NCBI GenBank assembly: GCA_021786265.1
Contig: JAJYNP010000084.1
Location: forward strand, 15,857-79,856
Reading direction: 5' to 3'
DNA from: Chloroflexota bacterium
GTDB lineage: Bacteria > Chloroflexota > Limnocylindria > Limnocylindrales > CSP1-4
DNA: 64,000 nucleotides
Shown here one piece after another: positions 34,490-42,797 of the stretch (its first letter is position 1; each line of letters opens with the position of its first letter). A program made the position numbers and the translations under genes. A model generated the notes under the pieces. The model ran no database searches, was not told the DNA's origin, and saw nothing but the letters and a program-made list of their open reading frames with translations.

Positions 34490-34945
34490 GTGAGCAGCGC
34501 CGCCTTTCTGCTCGGCCCGCTGACCCGTTCCGGGCTCCGCGTCACGGAACCCCGCCGGGTCGTCGCCGAGCTCATCGCGACGCGGTCGGGGCACTTCACC
34601 GCTGCGGACCTCGCCGCCGACGCCGGCCAGCGACAGGTCGCGATCGGGCGAGCGACCATCTTCCGGACGCTCGACGTCTTCGTACGCCTGGGCGGCGTGG
34701 AGCGGATCGACCTCCCGACTGGCGATCACGCCTACGTCCACTGCGAGCCTGCCCACCATCACCACGTCGTCTGTTCGGCCTGCGGGCGCACCGATGAGGT
34801 GGACGGCTGCGACCTGCAGGCGGTGGTGCGCGAGATCGCGGAACGCACGGGCTACCGCGTGGACGGACACCGGCTCGAGCTGTACGGGATCTGCCCCGAC
34901 TGCCAGGCGCGCGCGTCGACGGGACCGCGAGGAGCAGCGGCATGA
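34490..34945 (+). CDS. zur: Fur-family regulator, probable zinc regulator Zur
   Basis: A 151-residue Fur-family repressor. The N-terminal winged helix includes RVTEPRRVVAELIATRSGHF and the recognition segment IGRATIFRTLDVFVRLGGVE. CEPAHHHHVVCSACGRTDEV is the His-rich regulatory site with the first CxxC, and GICPDCQA the second. The znuA gene is coupled by ATGA, followed by znuC and znuB, so zinc (less likely manganese) is the expected signal. The GTG start follows a palindrome-overlapped -10 and has no ribosome site. Confidence 0.87.
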   Translation: MSSAAFLLGPLTRSGLRVTEPRRVVAELIATRSGHFTAADLAADAGQRQVAIGRATIFRTLDVFVRLGGVERIDLPTGDHAYVHCEPAHHHHVVCSACGRTDEVDGCDLQAVVREIAERTGYRVDGHRLELYGICPDCQARASTGPRGAAA

Positions 34946-35901
34946 CCAGGATTGGGCGCGTCCACCGGCTCGCGGCGGTCCTGCTGCTGGCCGGCACGCT
35001 GACACTCGCTGCGTGCACGGGGTCCGGCGCCTCGACCGGCGGCCCGGCGGGAGGAAGCGCAGGCGGATCGGGCGGATCGGGCGCATCGGGCGGCCGGATC
35101 GTCGTCGTGACGTCCACCACCGTCTTCGCGGATCTGGTCGGGCAGGTGGGCGGGAGCCACGTCGACGCCGTCAGCCTCATCCCGAACGGTGGCGATGTCC
35201 ACACGTTCGCACCTCGCCCCCTCGACGTGGAACGAATCTCCGCGGCGCGGCTGATCGTGATGAACGGCCTCGGGCTGGACGACTGGATGACCAGGCTGAT
35301 CTCCGACGCCGGTGCCACGGCACCCGTGGTCCGTCTCGCCGAGGACCTGCCGGGTGCCACCTACGTGCTCGGCGAGAACGGCACGCCGAACCCGCACCTG
35401 TGGCTCGACGTCGCCAACGCCGAGCGGTACGTGTCTCGCATCGCCGAGCGGCTCGCGCAGGTGGACCCGGGGCACACAGCCGACTACGCCGCCGGCGCCG
35501 GCGCGTACACGCACCGCCTGGAGGCGCTGGACGCGTGGATCCGCACGCGCATCGCGACCATCCCGACCGGCGACCGCCGGCTGGTCTCCTTCCACGACGC
35601 GTTCCCCTACTTCGCACGGGCGTACGGCCTGGAGATCGTGGGCACCGTGGTGGCGGCGCCCGGCCAGGAGCCGGGGGCCGGACAGGTCATCGCGCTCGTC
35701 AATGCGATCCGGGCCGCCGGAGTGAAGGCGGTGTTCGCCGAGGCGCAGTTCAACCCCGCGATCGCCGAGGCAATCGCGCAGGAGTCGGGGGCCCGGGTGG
35801 TGACGGACCTGTACAACGACACGCTGGGGAAAGCCCCCGCGGACACCTACGAGGGCATGATGCGCTGGGACGTGGAGCGGATCGTGGGGGCGCTCTCGTG
35901 A
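34942..35901 (+). CDS. znuA: Zinc/manganese ABC transporter substrate-binding lipoprotein
   Basis: Cluster A-I metal-binding protein of 319 residues. Signal peptide with lipobox LAAC (residue about 25) and a Gly/Ser linker. GGDVHTFAPRPLDV, NPHLWLDV and SFHDAFPYFA supply three metal-binding histidines, and an acidic residue near DLYNDTLG is the likely fourth ligand. The His-rich loop of E. coli ZnuA is missing. Captures Zn(II) (or Mn(II)) for ZnuBC. ATGA overlap with zur makes direct co-regulation near certain. Confidence 0.9.
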   Translation: MTRIGRVHRLAAVLLLAGTLTLAACTGSGASTGGPAGGSAGGSGGSGASGGRIVVVTSTTVFADLVGQVGGSHVDAVSLIPNGGDVHTFAPRPLDVERISAARLIVMNGLGLDDWMTRLISDAGATAPVVRLAEDLPGATYVLGENGTPNPHLWLDVANAERYVSRIAERLAQVDPGHTADYAAGAGAYTHRLEALDAWIRTRIATIPTGDRRLVSFHDAFPYFARAYGLEIVGTVVAAPGQEPGAGQVIALVNAIRAAGVKAVFAEAQFNPAIAEAIAQESGARVVTDLYNDTLGKAPADTYEGMMRWDVERIVGALS

Positions 35902-35917
35902 CGGTGGAGGAGCTGTC

Positions 35918-36799
35918 GTGACGGCCACCACGGCGCCCCCCGGCGCCATCCACGAGCACGACGGCGGTGCCGGCACGGCCCACGCCCGAGCGCATTCCGA
36001 CGTGTGGCTCTCGGACGTGTCGGCGGGCTACGGCGACCGGGTCGCGCTCGAGCACGTGACCCTGGCGGTCGAGGCCGGCTCCCTGCTGGCGGTCGTGGGG
36101 CCCAACGGCGCCGGCAAGAGCACCCTGCTGAAGGTCGTGGCCGGGCTTCTCGCCCCGTGGTCCGGGCGCGTGGAGGTGCTCGGGTCGCACCCCGGGCGCG
36201 AGGCGCGGCGGGTCGCCTACGTCCCGCAGGCCGAGCTGGTGGACTGGGCATTCCCGGTGACCGTCGGCGACGTCGTGATGATGGGCCGGTACCCGCGGCT
36301 GGGGCCGGTGCGGCGCCCGGGCGCAGACGACCGGCGCGCGGTCGGCGAGGCGCTGCGGCAGGTCGGCATGGAGGAGCACGGCGGGACGCAGATCGGGGCG
36401 CTCTCGGGCGGGCAGCGGCGGCGCGTCTTCCTCGCCCGCGCACTCGCCGCGGATCCCGCGCTGTTCCTGCTCGACGAGCCGGTGACAGGGATCGACGCGA
36501 CGACGCAGGAAGACCTCATGGACATCCTCGAGGCGCAGACCCGGCGCGGCCGGACCGTCGTGGCGACCACGCACGACCTGGCCTGCGCGGCGCAGCGCTT
36601 CCACCGCGTGGCGGCGGTCAACCGGACGCTCGTCGCCCAGGGACCCTCGTCGCTCGTGCTCGACCCCGACGTGCTCGCGCAAACCTACGGCGGTCACCTG
36701 CTGGTGCTGGGCGGCCAGACCGTGCTCCTCGACGACGCGCACCACCACGATCAGGCGGCACCCGGCGAGCAGCACCACCACGTGGAGGACGAGCGCTGA
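35918..36799 (+). CDS. znuC: Zinc ABC transporter ATP-binding protein
   Basis: A 293-residue ABC ATPase. VVGPNGAGKSTLLKVVAGLL is Walker A near residue 62, LSGGQRRRVFLARALA the signature, and LFLLDEPVTGID Walker B. VPQAELVDWAFPVTVGDVV is typical of the Mn/Zn-type group. Both ends are His-rich (IHEHDGG, and HHHDQAAPGEQHHH), unusual for the ATPase and a possible metal sensor or buffer. The GTG at 35918 has GGAGG upstream. The permease gene starts two bases after its stop. Confidence 0.92.
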   Translation: MTATTAPPGAIHEHDGGAGTAHARAHSDVWLSDVSAGYGDRVALEHVTLAVEAGSLLAVVGPNGAGKSTLLKVVAGLLAPWSGRVEVLGSHPGREARRVAYVPQAELVDWAFPVTVGDVVMMGRYPRLGPVRRPGADDRRAVGEALRQVGMEEHGGTQIGALSGGQRRRVFLARALAADPALFLLDEPVTGIDATTQEDLMDILEAQTRRGRTVVATTHDLACAAQRFHRVAAVNRTLVAQGPSSLVLDPDVLAQTYGGHLLVLGGQTVLLDDAHHHDQAAPGEQHHHVEDER

Positions 36800-36800
36800 G

Positions 36801-37667
36801 ATGGACCTCGCCCTGCTGCACGAGCTGCTGATCGCCCCGCTCGCCCACCCCGTGTTCATCCGCGCCCTGGTGGCCGGCATGCTGGTCGGCACCGTCTGCG
36901 CGGTGGTCGGGACCTACGTGGTGCTCAAGGGGCTGGCGTTCATCGGCGATGCCGTGAGTCATGCGGCGTTTCCCGGGGTCGTGATCGCGTTCATGCTGAA
37001 CGGCTCGTTCTACGTGGGTGCCGGGATCGCGGCGATCGGGACCGCGCTCGCGATCGGGTTCGTGAGCCGGCGGACGCGGATCCGCATGGACACCGCGGTC
37101 GGCGTGCTGTTCGCGGGCACGTTCGCCCTGGGCATCTTCCTGTACAGCACCATCCAGGGCTACGTCGCGGACCTCTTCGGGTTCCTCTTCGGCGACGTGC
37201 TGGCAATCTCGACGGCGGACCTGGTCGGGCTGGTGGTGCTGGGGGGCCTGGTCCTCGCGATCGTCGGGCTGCTGTGGAAGGAGCTCCTCTACGCGACGTT
37301 CGACCCGCTCGGCGCCGGCGCATCCGGTCTGCCGGTGGGCACGCTGGAGTATCTCTTCCTCGCGCTCGTGGCAATGACGATCGTGGTGAGCCTGCAGTCG
37401 GTGGGAATCATCCTGGTGGTCGCGATGCTCGTGACGCCGGCCGCTACCGCACAGCTGCTGGTGGTGCGCTTCGCCTCGATGATGCGGGTTGCGATTGGCG
37501 TGGGCATCGGCGCTGCGGTGGTTGGCCTGTACGTGAGCTACTGGGCCAACGCCGCGAGCGGCGCGACGATCGTGCTGGTCGACACGGCCGCGTTCCTCGC
37601 GGCGGCCCTGCTCGGCCCGCGCTCCGGCCTGCGTCGGCGCCGTGCCCGAGAGGCCCAGGCCGCGTGA
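36801..37667 (+). CDS. znuB: Zinc ABC transporter permease
   Basis: A 288-residue ABC-3 family permease with eight to nine helices. VVLKGLAFIGDAVSHAAFPG is the family signature near residue 40, and DLFGFLFGDVLAI plus VGIILVVAMLVTPAATAQLL the later conserved blocks. Completes zur-znuA-znuC-znuB. A short GC hairpin follows. Confidence 0.93.
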   Translation: MDLALLHELLIAPLAHPVFIRALVAGMLVGTVCAVVGTYVVLKGLAFIGDAVSHAAFPGVVIAFMLNGSFYVGAGIAAIGTALAIGFVSRRTRIRMDTAVGVLFAGTFALGIFLYSTIQGYVADLFGFLFGDVLAISTADLVGLVVLGGLVLAIVGLLWKELLYATFDPLGAGASGLPVGTLEYLFLALVAMTIVVSLQSVGIILVVAMLVTPAATAQLLVVRFASMMRVAIGVGIGAAVVGLYVSYWANAASGATIVLVDTAAFLAAALLGPRSGLRRRRAREAQAA

Positions 37668-37670
37668 ACG

Positions 37671-37685
37671 GCCGCGGCGCGGCCT
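37671..37685 (+). terminator. Short GC hairpin after znuB
   Basis: GGCCGC and GCGGCC separated by three bases, starting three bases after the znuB stop. The 6-bp stem has no T-tract; a weak terminator or 3'-end stabiliser. Confidence 0.3.
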
Positions 37686-37696
37686 GAGCGGGCGGC

Positions 37697-37762
37697 AGGC
37701 CGATGATCTGGCGGGCCGAGTTCCCCTCGTCGAGCAGCAGGACCGTCTCGTCCGCCCCGGAC
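37697..37762 (-). pseudogene. Relic of an EutN/CcmL shell-protein gene
   Basis: Bases 37697-37740 are identical over 44 bases to 50380-50423 inside the terminal EutN gene, and about 20 further bases match with three or four changes. The minus strand encodes ETVLLLDEGNSARQIIGL as in the intact protein; upstream and downstream sequence has diverged to noise. It is 12.6 kb from the BMC locus, so it is a leftover of a duplication or rearrangement. Confidence 0.75.
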
Positions 37763-38091
37763 GCCAACGCCTGCACGGACGCGTTGTGCCCGGTTGCGAG
37801 CAAGCTGTTCACCTCGGCACCCGCAGCTCCTCCCGCCTCGCCGAGGCCCATCGACGGCCTACCGCCCGCTCGACCCCGGATGCCTCGAGAGAAGCGCTGC
37901 GGAGGCGAGTAGAACCGCGCCCAGCACGAGCAGGATGGAAGCAATCGCTGTCGAGGCACGCTACGCACCGGTTGGCGAATCGGGACCTGCCTCCTCGCCC
38001 AGTCCAGAGACGATGCGCACTCGGGTTCTTGACGGAGACTAGTATCCGACCCTACCGTACGTGCAATAAACCAACGGCCGGAGTATGTCTG

Positions 38092-38871
38092 GTGACAGCG
38101 ACGTACGTGAAGGAGTGGCTCGGGTTGCTCGCCGAGGGGCGGCAGACCATCACTGCCGCCGAACTCGTGCAGAAGCTCGACGTCTCGCCCGAGGCGGCGG
38201 AGATGGCCATCCAGCGGGCCCAGCAGGCCGGCTGGCTGTTCAGTCCCGTACGAGGTCTTTACGTGGTCGTGCCCCCCGAGTACCGTTCGTGGGGAGTGAT
38301 CCCCGGCGAGCGGTTCATCGACGCCGCGATGCGGCACCTGCACGTCGGCTACTACGTCGGCTACCTGAGCGCCGCCGCCCACCACGGTGCCTCCCACCAG
38401 GCCGCGCAGGTGTTCCAGGTCGTCGTCGACCACCGCCTGCGGGATCGGGAGATCGGCGGCCTGCGGCTTCGCTACTACTACAGCACGCGGGTCAGCCGGA
38501 GCGCCGCCACGACCGTGCGCGGCGAGCACGGCCGCTGGCGGGTCTCCACGCCTGAGGCGACCCTGCTCGACCTTCTCGAGCACCCGGAGCGCGGCGGCGG
38601 AATCGGCAACGTCATGACGGTCGCCCGGTCGCTCCCGCTCGACGCAGGAGATCTCGCCGACGCGGCGGCCGATCGCGGGCCAACCGCGGCACGGCGGGCG
38701 GGATGGGTCATCGCGCGCGTTCGGTCGGACGTCGATACGGCGCGCCTGGCGAAGCTTGCGAAGTCCGGCGCCGGCGCGCCGAGCCCTCTCGACGCGCGCG
38801 GCCCTGGACAGGGGCCCGTCGACCGGCGGTGGTGGATCCGCGAGAACGCGGGCGCGGAGGCGGATCGGTGA
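38092..38871 (+). CDS. AbiEi-family antitoxin/regulator
   Basis: A 259-residue type IV antitoxin-like protein. The N-terminal winged helix (TITAAELVQKLDVSPEAAEM) and the domain GWLFSPVRGLYVVVPPEYRS followed by FIDAAMRHLHVGYYVGYLSA are diagnostic of AbiEi. It represses its operon and counters AbiEii. The GTG start is chosen at VTATYVKEW, where the conserved region begins. The toxin gene overlaps by GTGA. Defence function against phage is known for the family. Confidence 0.88.
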   Translation: MTATYVKEWLGLLAEGRQTITAAELVQKLDVSPEAAEMAIQRAQQAGWLFSPVRGLYVVVPPEYRSWGVIPGERFIDAAMRHLHVGYYVGYLSAAAHHGASHQAAQVFQVVVDHRLRDREIGGLRLRYYYSTRVSRSAATTVRGEHGRWRVSTPEATLLDLLEHPERGGGIGNVMTVARSLPLDAGDLADAAADRGPTAARRAGWVIARVRSDVDTARLAKLAKSGAGAPSPLDARGPGQGPVDRRWWIRENAGAEADR

Positions 38872-39833
38872 TACCGGTCGAGGCCATCACGGCCTGGCGG
38901 GCGTGTAAGCCGTGGCGCGACGATCGGCAAGTCGCGCAGGACCTCCTCCTGTCGGCCCTCGCCATCGAGATCGCGTCCGACCCGCTGACCGGTCCGTCGC
39001 TTGTGTGGCGCGGCGGCACCTGCCTGCACCAGCTCCATCTCGCGGCGCCGGCACGCTACAGCGAGGATCTCGACTATGTCCTGCTCGCGGGCACGGCCCG
39101 CTACCGCGACCTGGACGCGGCGTTCGCCCGGATCGCGGGGCGGCTCGACGTCTCCCTCCGCGGCGATCCGGTCCATGAGCCCACGCGCTACAGGGCGTTC
39201 GTGCGTGCCGCCGTGGCCGGCCTCGCACCGGTTGAGCTCGAAGTTGAGATCAACAGCGCGGACGCGGCGCCGGCCCTCGATCTGGTGGCTCCGCGCCTCG
39301 CTGTGGACGTGCCGGCGTGGTACGAGGGCGAGGCGGCGGTCACGACCTACCAGGCGCCGGAGCTGGCGGGGACGAAGTTCCGGGCGCTCTCGCAGCGCCG
39401 CAAGGGGCGCGACCTGTGGGACCTCGACCTCGCCCGCAGCGAGCTCCGGATCGCCGACGGCGAGCTCGCCGTGGCCGCCGCGCACTACCTGCGCCACGAG
39501 CGGATCTCGCCGACGCAGTTCCGCGCGCGGCTCGCCAGCCACGTCACGACGAGCGAGTTCCTCACGGATCTCGATCCGCTCCTGGTGGCGGGCCTCGGCA
39601 GCTACGACGCGGCCGAGGTGGCCCGGCGCGTGATCGTCTGGAGCGACGCGTGGCTGGACCCCCTGCTCCCGACGCACGAGCAGCGCCGGTCACGGACGGA
39701 GGCGAGCGACGGGCTCGTGCGCTGCCCGGAGTATGCGGCCCACGACGGGTCGCTGACGCGATGCGACCAGCTGGTCGCCCCAGGCGCCGCGTGTCCGTCC
39801 CACCCCGACTTGGCCGCGGTCGCGGCCTGGTAA
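38868..39833 (+). CDS. AbiEii-family nucleotidyltransferase toxin
   Basis: A 321-residue toxin of the AbiEii/AbiGii nucleotidyltransferase family. LVWRGGTCLHQLHL with ARYSEDLDYVLL is the GG-x-SxDxD active site, and KFRALSQRRKGRDLWDLDLA the conserved second motif. MenT-type relatives add nucleotides to tRNA acceptor ends. Unusually, the last 50 residues carry CPEY..CDQL..CPSHP, a possible zinc knuckle not typical of the family. GTG start coupled to abiEi. Confidence 0.88.
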   Translation: MIPVEAITAWRACKPWRDDRQVAQDLLLSALAIEIASDPLTGPSLVWRGGTCLHQLHLAAPARYSEDLDYVLLAGTARYRDLDAAFARIAGRLDVSLRGDPVHEPTRYRAFVRAAVAGLAPVELEVEINSADAAPALDLVAPRLAVDVPAWYEGEAAVTTYQAPELAGTKFRALSQRRKGRDLWDLDLARSELRIADGELAVAAAHYLRHERISPTQFRARLASHVTTSEFLTDLDPLLVAGLGSYDAAEVARRVIVWSDAWLDPLLPTHEQRRSRTEASDGLVRCPEYAAHDGSLTRCDQLVAPGAACPSHPDLAAVAAW

Positions 39834-40422
39834 TCGCGGCCTGTCTCCCAGAGTGCGCAGCACACGGGGCGTGCCGGATCGAGCGCCGCCAGTGACCTGC
39901 GGGCGGCGGACCGGCAGCGGCACGGGCAGCGAGGGCGCGACAGACCGCGCGGCCCGGCAAGGGATCGACGCACACCAGAAGACCCCCGGCCACGGGGCTG
40001 CACTCGGCGCCCGGCACCTGGCGGGCCGCCTCGACGTTCAGCGCGGCGGCCTTCGACGGCCCGACGTATATCAGCCAGCGCAGGCCATCGGTCTTCACCC
40101 CGTAGCGGCGGAGGTACCCACCGGCTTCGCCCAACGACGAGGCGGTCGCGGTAGACGGGACGAGTGCCTCGCAGAGCGCCCGGAAGAGGCGGTCGATCCA
40201 CTCTCCTGCCGGCACGCCGTCGATCATGCGTTGCGTCGTTTCGACCTGCGCCCAGTCCCTGATCCCGGCCTGCTCCGCACCTGCGAGCGATCCCTGGATC
40301 TGCAGCGTGACATGCGCACCGCGGTCGGCGCCGCTGAGGCGCACCCAGGCCTCGTGCGCGCTCCACCGCTCGGGTCCGCCCAGAGGGAGTATGCGTACGA
40401 GTCGAGCCCGCCCATCCGGCAC
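39562..40422 (-). CDS. Unknown protein, 3' end antisense to abiEii
   Basis: The first two thirds look coding: even amino-acid use, GC-rich third positions and a globular pattern (SAHEAWVRLSGADRGAHVTL, GEWIDRLFRALCEALVPSTA, LRWLIYVGPSKAAALNVEAA). No family recognised. After about residue 160 the frame becomes Arg/Pro-rich and runs 272 bases antisense into abiEii without a stop, so the true end is probably lost to a frameshift or truncation near 39850-39950. The GTG at 40422 is a tentative start. Confidence 0.45.
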   Translation of the reverse strand: MPDGRARLVRILPLGGPERWSAHEAWVRLSGADRGAHVTLQIQGSLAGAEQAGIRDWAQVETTQRMIDGVPAGEWIDRLFRALCEALVPSTATASSLGEAGGYLRRYGVKTDGLRWLIYVGPSKAAALNVEAARQVPGAECSPVAGGLLVCVDPLPGRAVCRALAARAAAGPPPAGHWRRSIRHAPCAAHSGRQAAITRPRPRPSRGGTDTRRLGRPAGRIASATRRGPHTPGSARARRSPPSVTGAARASGAGGPATRRSRRSRAGPPRPRRSCRGPPPGADRDP

Positions 40423-40930
40423 CCCACGAGCTGGTCGCGTCAGGCATCCAACGACGCCCGACCCACGCGCTGAGTCTTCATCTGCCTCGCGACGGGGAGT
40501 CAAGAACCGTGCGGTCGGAACGCGGGCCGCGGCCGATCTTGACGATGAGTTCGGTGGGGCCCGCCAGACCGTCAGCGCTGCACCCGTGTGCGGTGGCGCC
40601 ACAGGATCGGCATGCCGAACGGGATCGGAACGGTGCCGACCAACTCGATGGGCAGGACATCGCCATGACAGTTGTCCGCTGGCATGAACAAGGCGGCATG
40701 AAGCTGACGCGAGCGCCATCGTGACCATCGCGGGCAGCGTAGGCGACCTGCCCCCGTCGCTGAACGGCCGGGTCCTGACCCTCACCTGGTCGAGCCTCGG
40801 CGCGCCGACGGATCGGTAGCGTCGCCGGGACGCACGGCAGCTCTCGGTAGCTGGTTGCGCCGAAGGCGCGCACTCAGGCCGCGCTGGGGCGGTACGAGGC
40901 AGTTCTCGCGGGATGAGCCTCTCCGGGTGG
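40423..40930. other. Decayed region with short coding-like fragments
   Basis: About 500 bases with no intact gene. The minus strand near 40580-40690 reads LPIELVGTVPIPFGMPILWR and ends at a stop; this resembles the FAVELIGVPLFVARRVPLLR segment of the membrane-helical protein at 42150-42779, suggesting a remnant of that family. The plus strand at 40720-40819 reads as a 32-residue fragment. Both are too short to call genes. Confidence 0.4.
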
Positions 40931-41510
40931 CTACGGTGTCCGCGCCGGCCCCCGCAGGGAGAGGGCCGCAAGACCCACGAGCACGGCGCCCACGACGAGG
41001 AGCACGGCCCCCACTCGCGCGACGCCGGGCCAGATCCCGACCGCGATGCCGCAGGCGGCGGCGAACACATAGGCACCGATCACGAAGGGGTGCTGGCCGA
41101 CTGGCCGAATGCCGGGCACACCGCGGAGCACCTGGTAGCCGTCGGCGACGTAGAAGAACATCAGCACGAGCCCTGCGAGCACGCCCAGCAGCCCCACCCC
41201 GTCGAGGATCCCCACAGACGCAGGCGGGACCGCGGCAGCGACACCGGCGACCGTGAAGAAGACGCCCGCCGCGGCAGTCCCGTCCACGGCCGGCATCCAG
41301 GGGGCACCCACCGGCCGTCTCGTCAGCAGGGCCGTCCAGGACCCGTGCCTGCGGCGCTGCCCGACCAGGAGCCCCGCCCCGACCGCGGCGGCGCAGAGCG
41401 CATACAGCGCGAAGATGTGTTCCTGCGCCGCTCGCCCCCGCCCCGGCGAGCGTGAGGGTGAGCATCAAGAGCACGATGCCCAACCGGAGTGGCAGGAACG
41501 GATCGTGCAT
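40931..41510 (-). pseudogene. Small membrane protein broken by an apparent frameshift
   Basis: The ATG at 41510 opens MHDPFLPLRLGIVLLMLTLT, a membrane helix, but the frame then turns Arg-rich. In another frame from about 41430, QEHIFALYALCAAAVGAGLL continues into a clean four-helix protein ending at 40931 (ASVGILDGVGLLGVLAGLVL, HPFVIGAYVFAAACGIAVG). The switch falls in a G-rich run at about 41430-41450 (plus strand CCCCCGCCCC). Either a pseudogene or a one-base sequencing error; the repaired protein would have about 190 residues. Confidence 0.5.
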
Positions 41511-41612
41511 GGACGCAGTGTCAGCCGCCGTCTCACGCAGCGCAACCGCGCGGACGGCTGCGCACGCCTCTTCCTGTCTCCGGCTACACCCGCCTCAGCA
41601 GGCAGCAGGCGG

Positions 41613-41840
41613 CTACTCGCCAACGGCGACAGCGAACGCCCAGGGCCCCTCGATCGGGCCACGGGAGGGAGGCTGCGGCGCCGGTGGTGGCGGGCTCGGC
41701 GGCACCACGAAACGGGCCACCGACAGGGTGATCTGGGAGGCCCCGGACGGCGGTCGGGGGACGACGAAGACCTCCGCCTCGCCGTGCAGCCCGATGGGCT
41801 GGCGCATGGCGCACTCGGAGAGGCAGGTGCCCGTGGTCAC
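41613..41840 (-). CDS. Possible small Pro-rich protein
   Basis: A 75-residue frame starting (GTG) four bases after the upstream small membrane-protein stop. It reads GEAEVFVVPRPPSGASQITL, then a Pro-run VPPSPPPPAPQPP. The strong third-position GC suggests coding, but there is no ribosome site and no known family. No function proposed. Confidence 0.35.
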   Translation of the reverse strand: MTTGTCLSECAMRQPIGLHGEAEVFVVPRPPSGASQITLSVARFVVPPSPPPPAPQPPSRGPIEGPWAFAVAVGE

Positions 41841-41844
41841 TGCG

Positions 41845-42135
41845 TCAAGGCCCGGGCCGCATGCGTGTCGCGACAAGCACAAGCAGCACCGTCCAGCCAA
41901 CCAGCAGGCCCGCGGCGACCAGCGCAGGCCAACCGGCGACCGGATAGCCCACCAATACGATCGCCAGCACAACGGCGAACGTGAACTGCGCGAAGGCGAC
42001 TACTTGAAGCCTTACTCCAGTGAAGTCGACCCCCCCCTCCCCTGACCCGTGTCCTCGCAGGGTAACGATCCACCCAACCACGAGCACCGTTACCGCGGCT
42101 GCGACGACGACCAGTATCACCGGGAGACTCTGCAT
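41845..42135 (-). CDS. Small two-to-three-helix membrane protein
   Basis: A 96-residue protein: helix 1 SLPVILVVVAAAVTVLVVGW, a Gly-rich loop (LRGHGSGEGGVDFTGV), and two further helices ending VGWTVLLVLVATRMRPGP. GAGG precedes the ATG at 42135 by eight bases. It follows the membrane-helical protein by 14 bases, in the tail of the RHS locus. Unknown function. Confidence 0.65.
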   Translation of the reverse strand: MQSLPVILVVVAAAVTVLVVGWIVTLRGHGSGEGGVDFTGVRLQVVAFAQFTFAVVLAIVLVGYPVAGWPALVAAGLLVGWTVLLVLVATRMRPGP

Positions 42136-42149
42136 GATCACATCCTCAT

Positions 42150-42779
42150 TTAGTCCCCGTGCGCTGATGGCGGCCGGTCCTCGTATTCGGCGCGAAGTTG
42201 GAGACGGCGCGCGGCGAGATCGGTCATTCGGCTCTCGAGGGCGGCGCGATCCGAGACGGGGTCGGAGGTCCGTCCCTCGATGTATCGGGCCTGTGCCTCC
42301 AACGCCGCTGCATAGTCTTCGGCCAACCGCCGCCAGGCATCAGTTGGCGCGTGCAGGTCGTGAATCCTCGCCTCGAGCAGGGCCAACTCCTGTAGCGCCG
42401 TAGCACCCCACCTCGCCCGAGCCTCCTGGTCGCCATCCGAGGGATAACTTGCCGTAAGTGCGTAGAAGCGCGCCAACCGAGCGTGCAGGTCGCGATCGAA
42501 CCGCCATTCCGCGCGTCGCCGCAGCAGTGGTACGCGACGAGCAACGAATAGGGGCACACCGATCAACTCGACGGCGAAGTACAGAACGAGCAGGAGCCAG
42601 CTGCCGTCGGCCAGCGACGGTCGCCAATGCCAGGAGATGCCGCGTTCCAGCGGGAGAGCGATCAGCGCCAGTAGAAGCGCGATCGACAAGACGAGATCAA
42701 CCCAGCTACGTTGCTTCCTGGCCGCGGCGAGCCCGAACACGGCCGCGACGGCAACTTCGATAACCGAGAGAACAGGCAC
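42150..42779 (-). CDS. Membrane-anchored helical protein C (candidate RHS immunity)
   Basis: A 209-residue protein with three N-terminal helices (ALLLALIALPLERGISWHW, WLLLVLYFAVELIGVPLFVA) and a cytoplasmic helical domain containing APTDAWRRLAEDYAAALEAQ. The same layout, including a P-T/P-D-x-W helix, recurs at 42798-43412, 44228-44945 and 45143-46012. The family is not known to me. Repetition after RHS tips suggests immunity proteins. Confidence 0.65.
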   Translation of the reverse strand: MPVLSVIEVAVAAVFGLAAARKQRSWVDLVLSIALLLALIALPLERGISWHWRPSLADGSWLLLVLYFAVELIGVPLFVARRVPLLRRRAEWRFDRDLHARLARFYALTASYPSDGDQEARARWGATALQELALLEARIHDLHAPTDAWRRLAEDYAAALEAQARYIEGRTSDPVSDRAALESRMTDLAARRLQLRAEYEDRPPSAHGD

Positions 42780-42797
42780 GCCGTCCTCGGCCTCGGT

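Larger units (their letters stand above)
37668..38091. other. 424-base region of gene remnants before abiEi
   Basis: No intact gene. Besides the EutN relic at 37697-37762, the minus strand at about 37860-37960 reads as a hydrophobic helix fragment (STAIASILLVLGAVLLASA) bounded by stops, apparently another gene remnant. The region marks the junction between the zinc operon and the accessory island. Confidence 0.45.
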
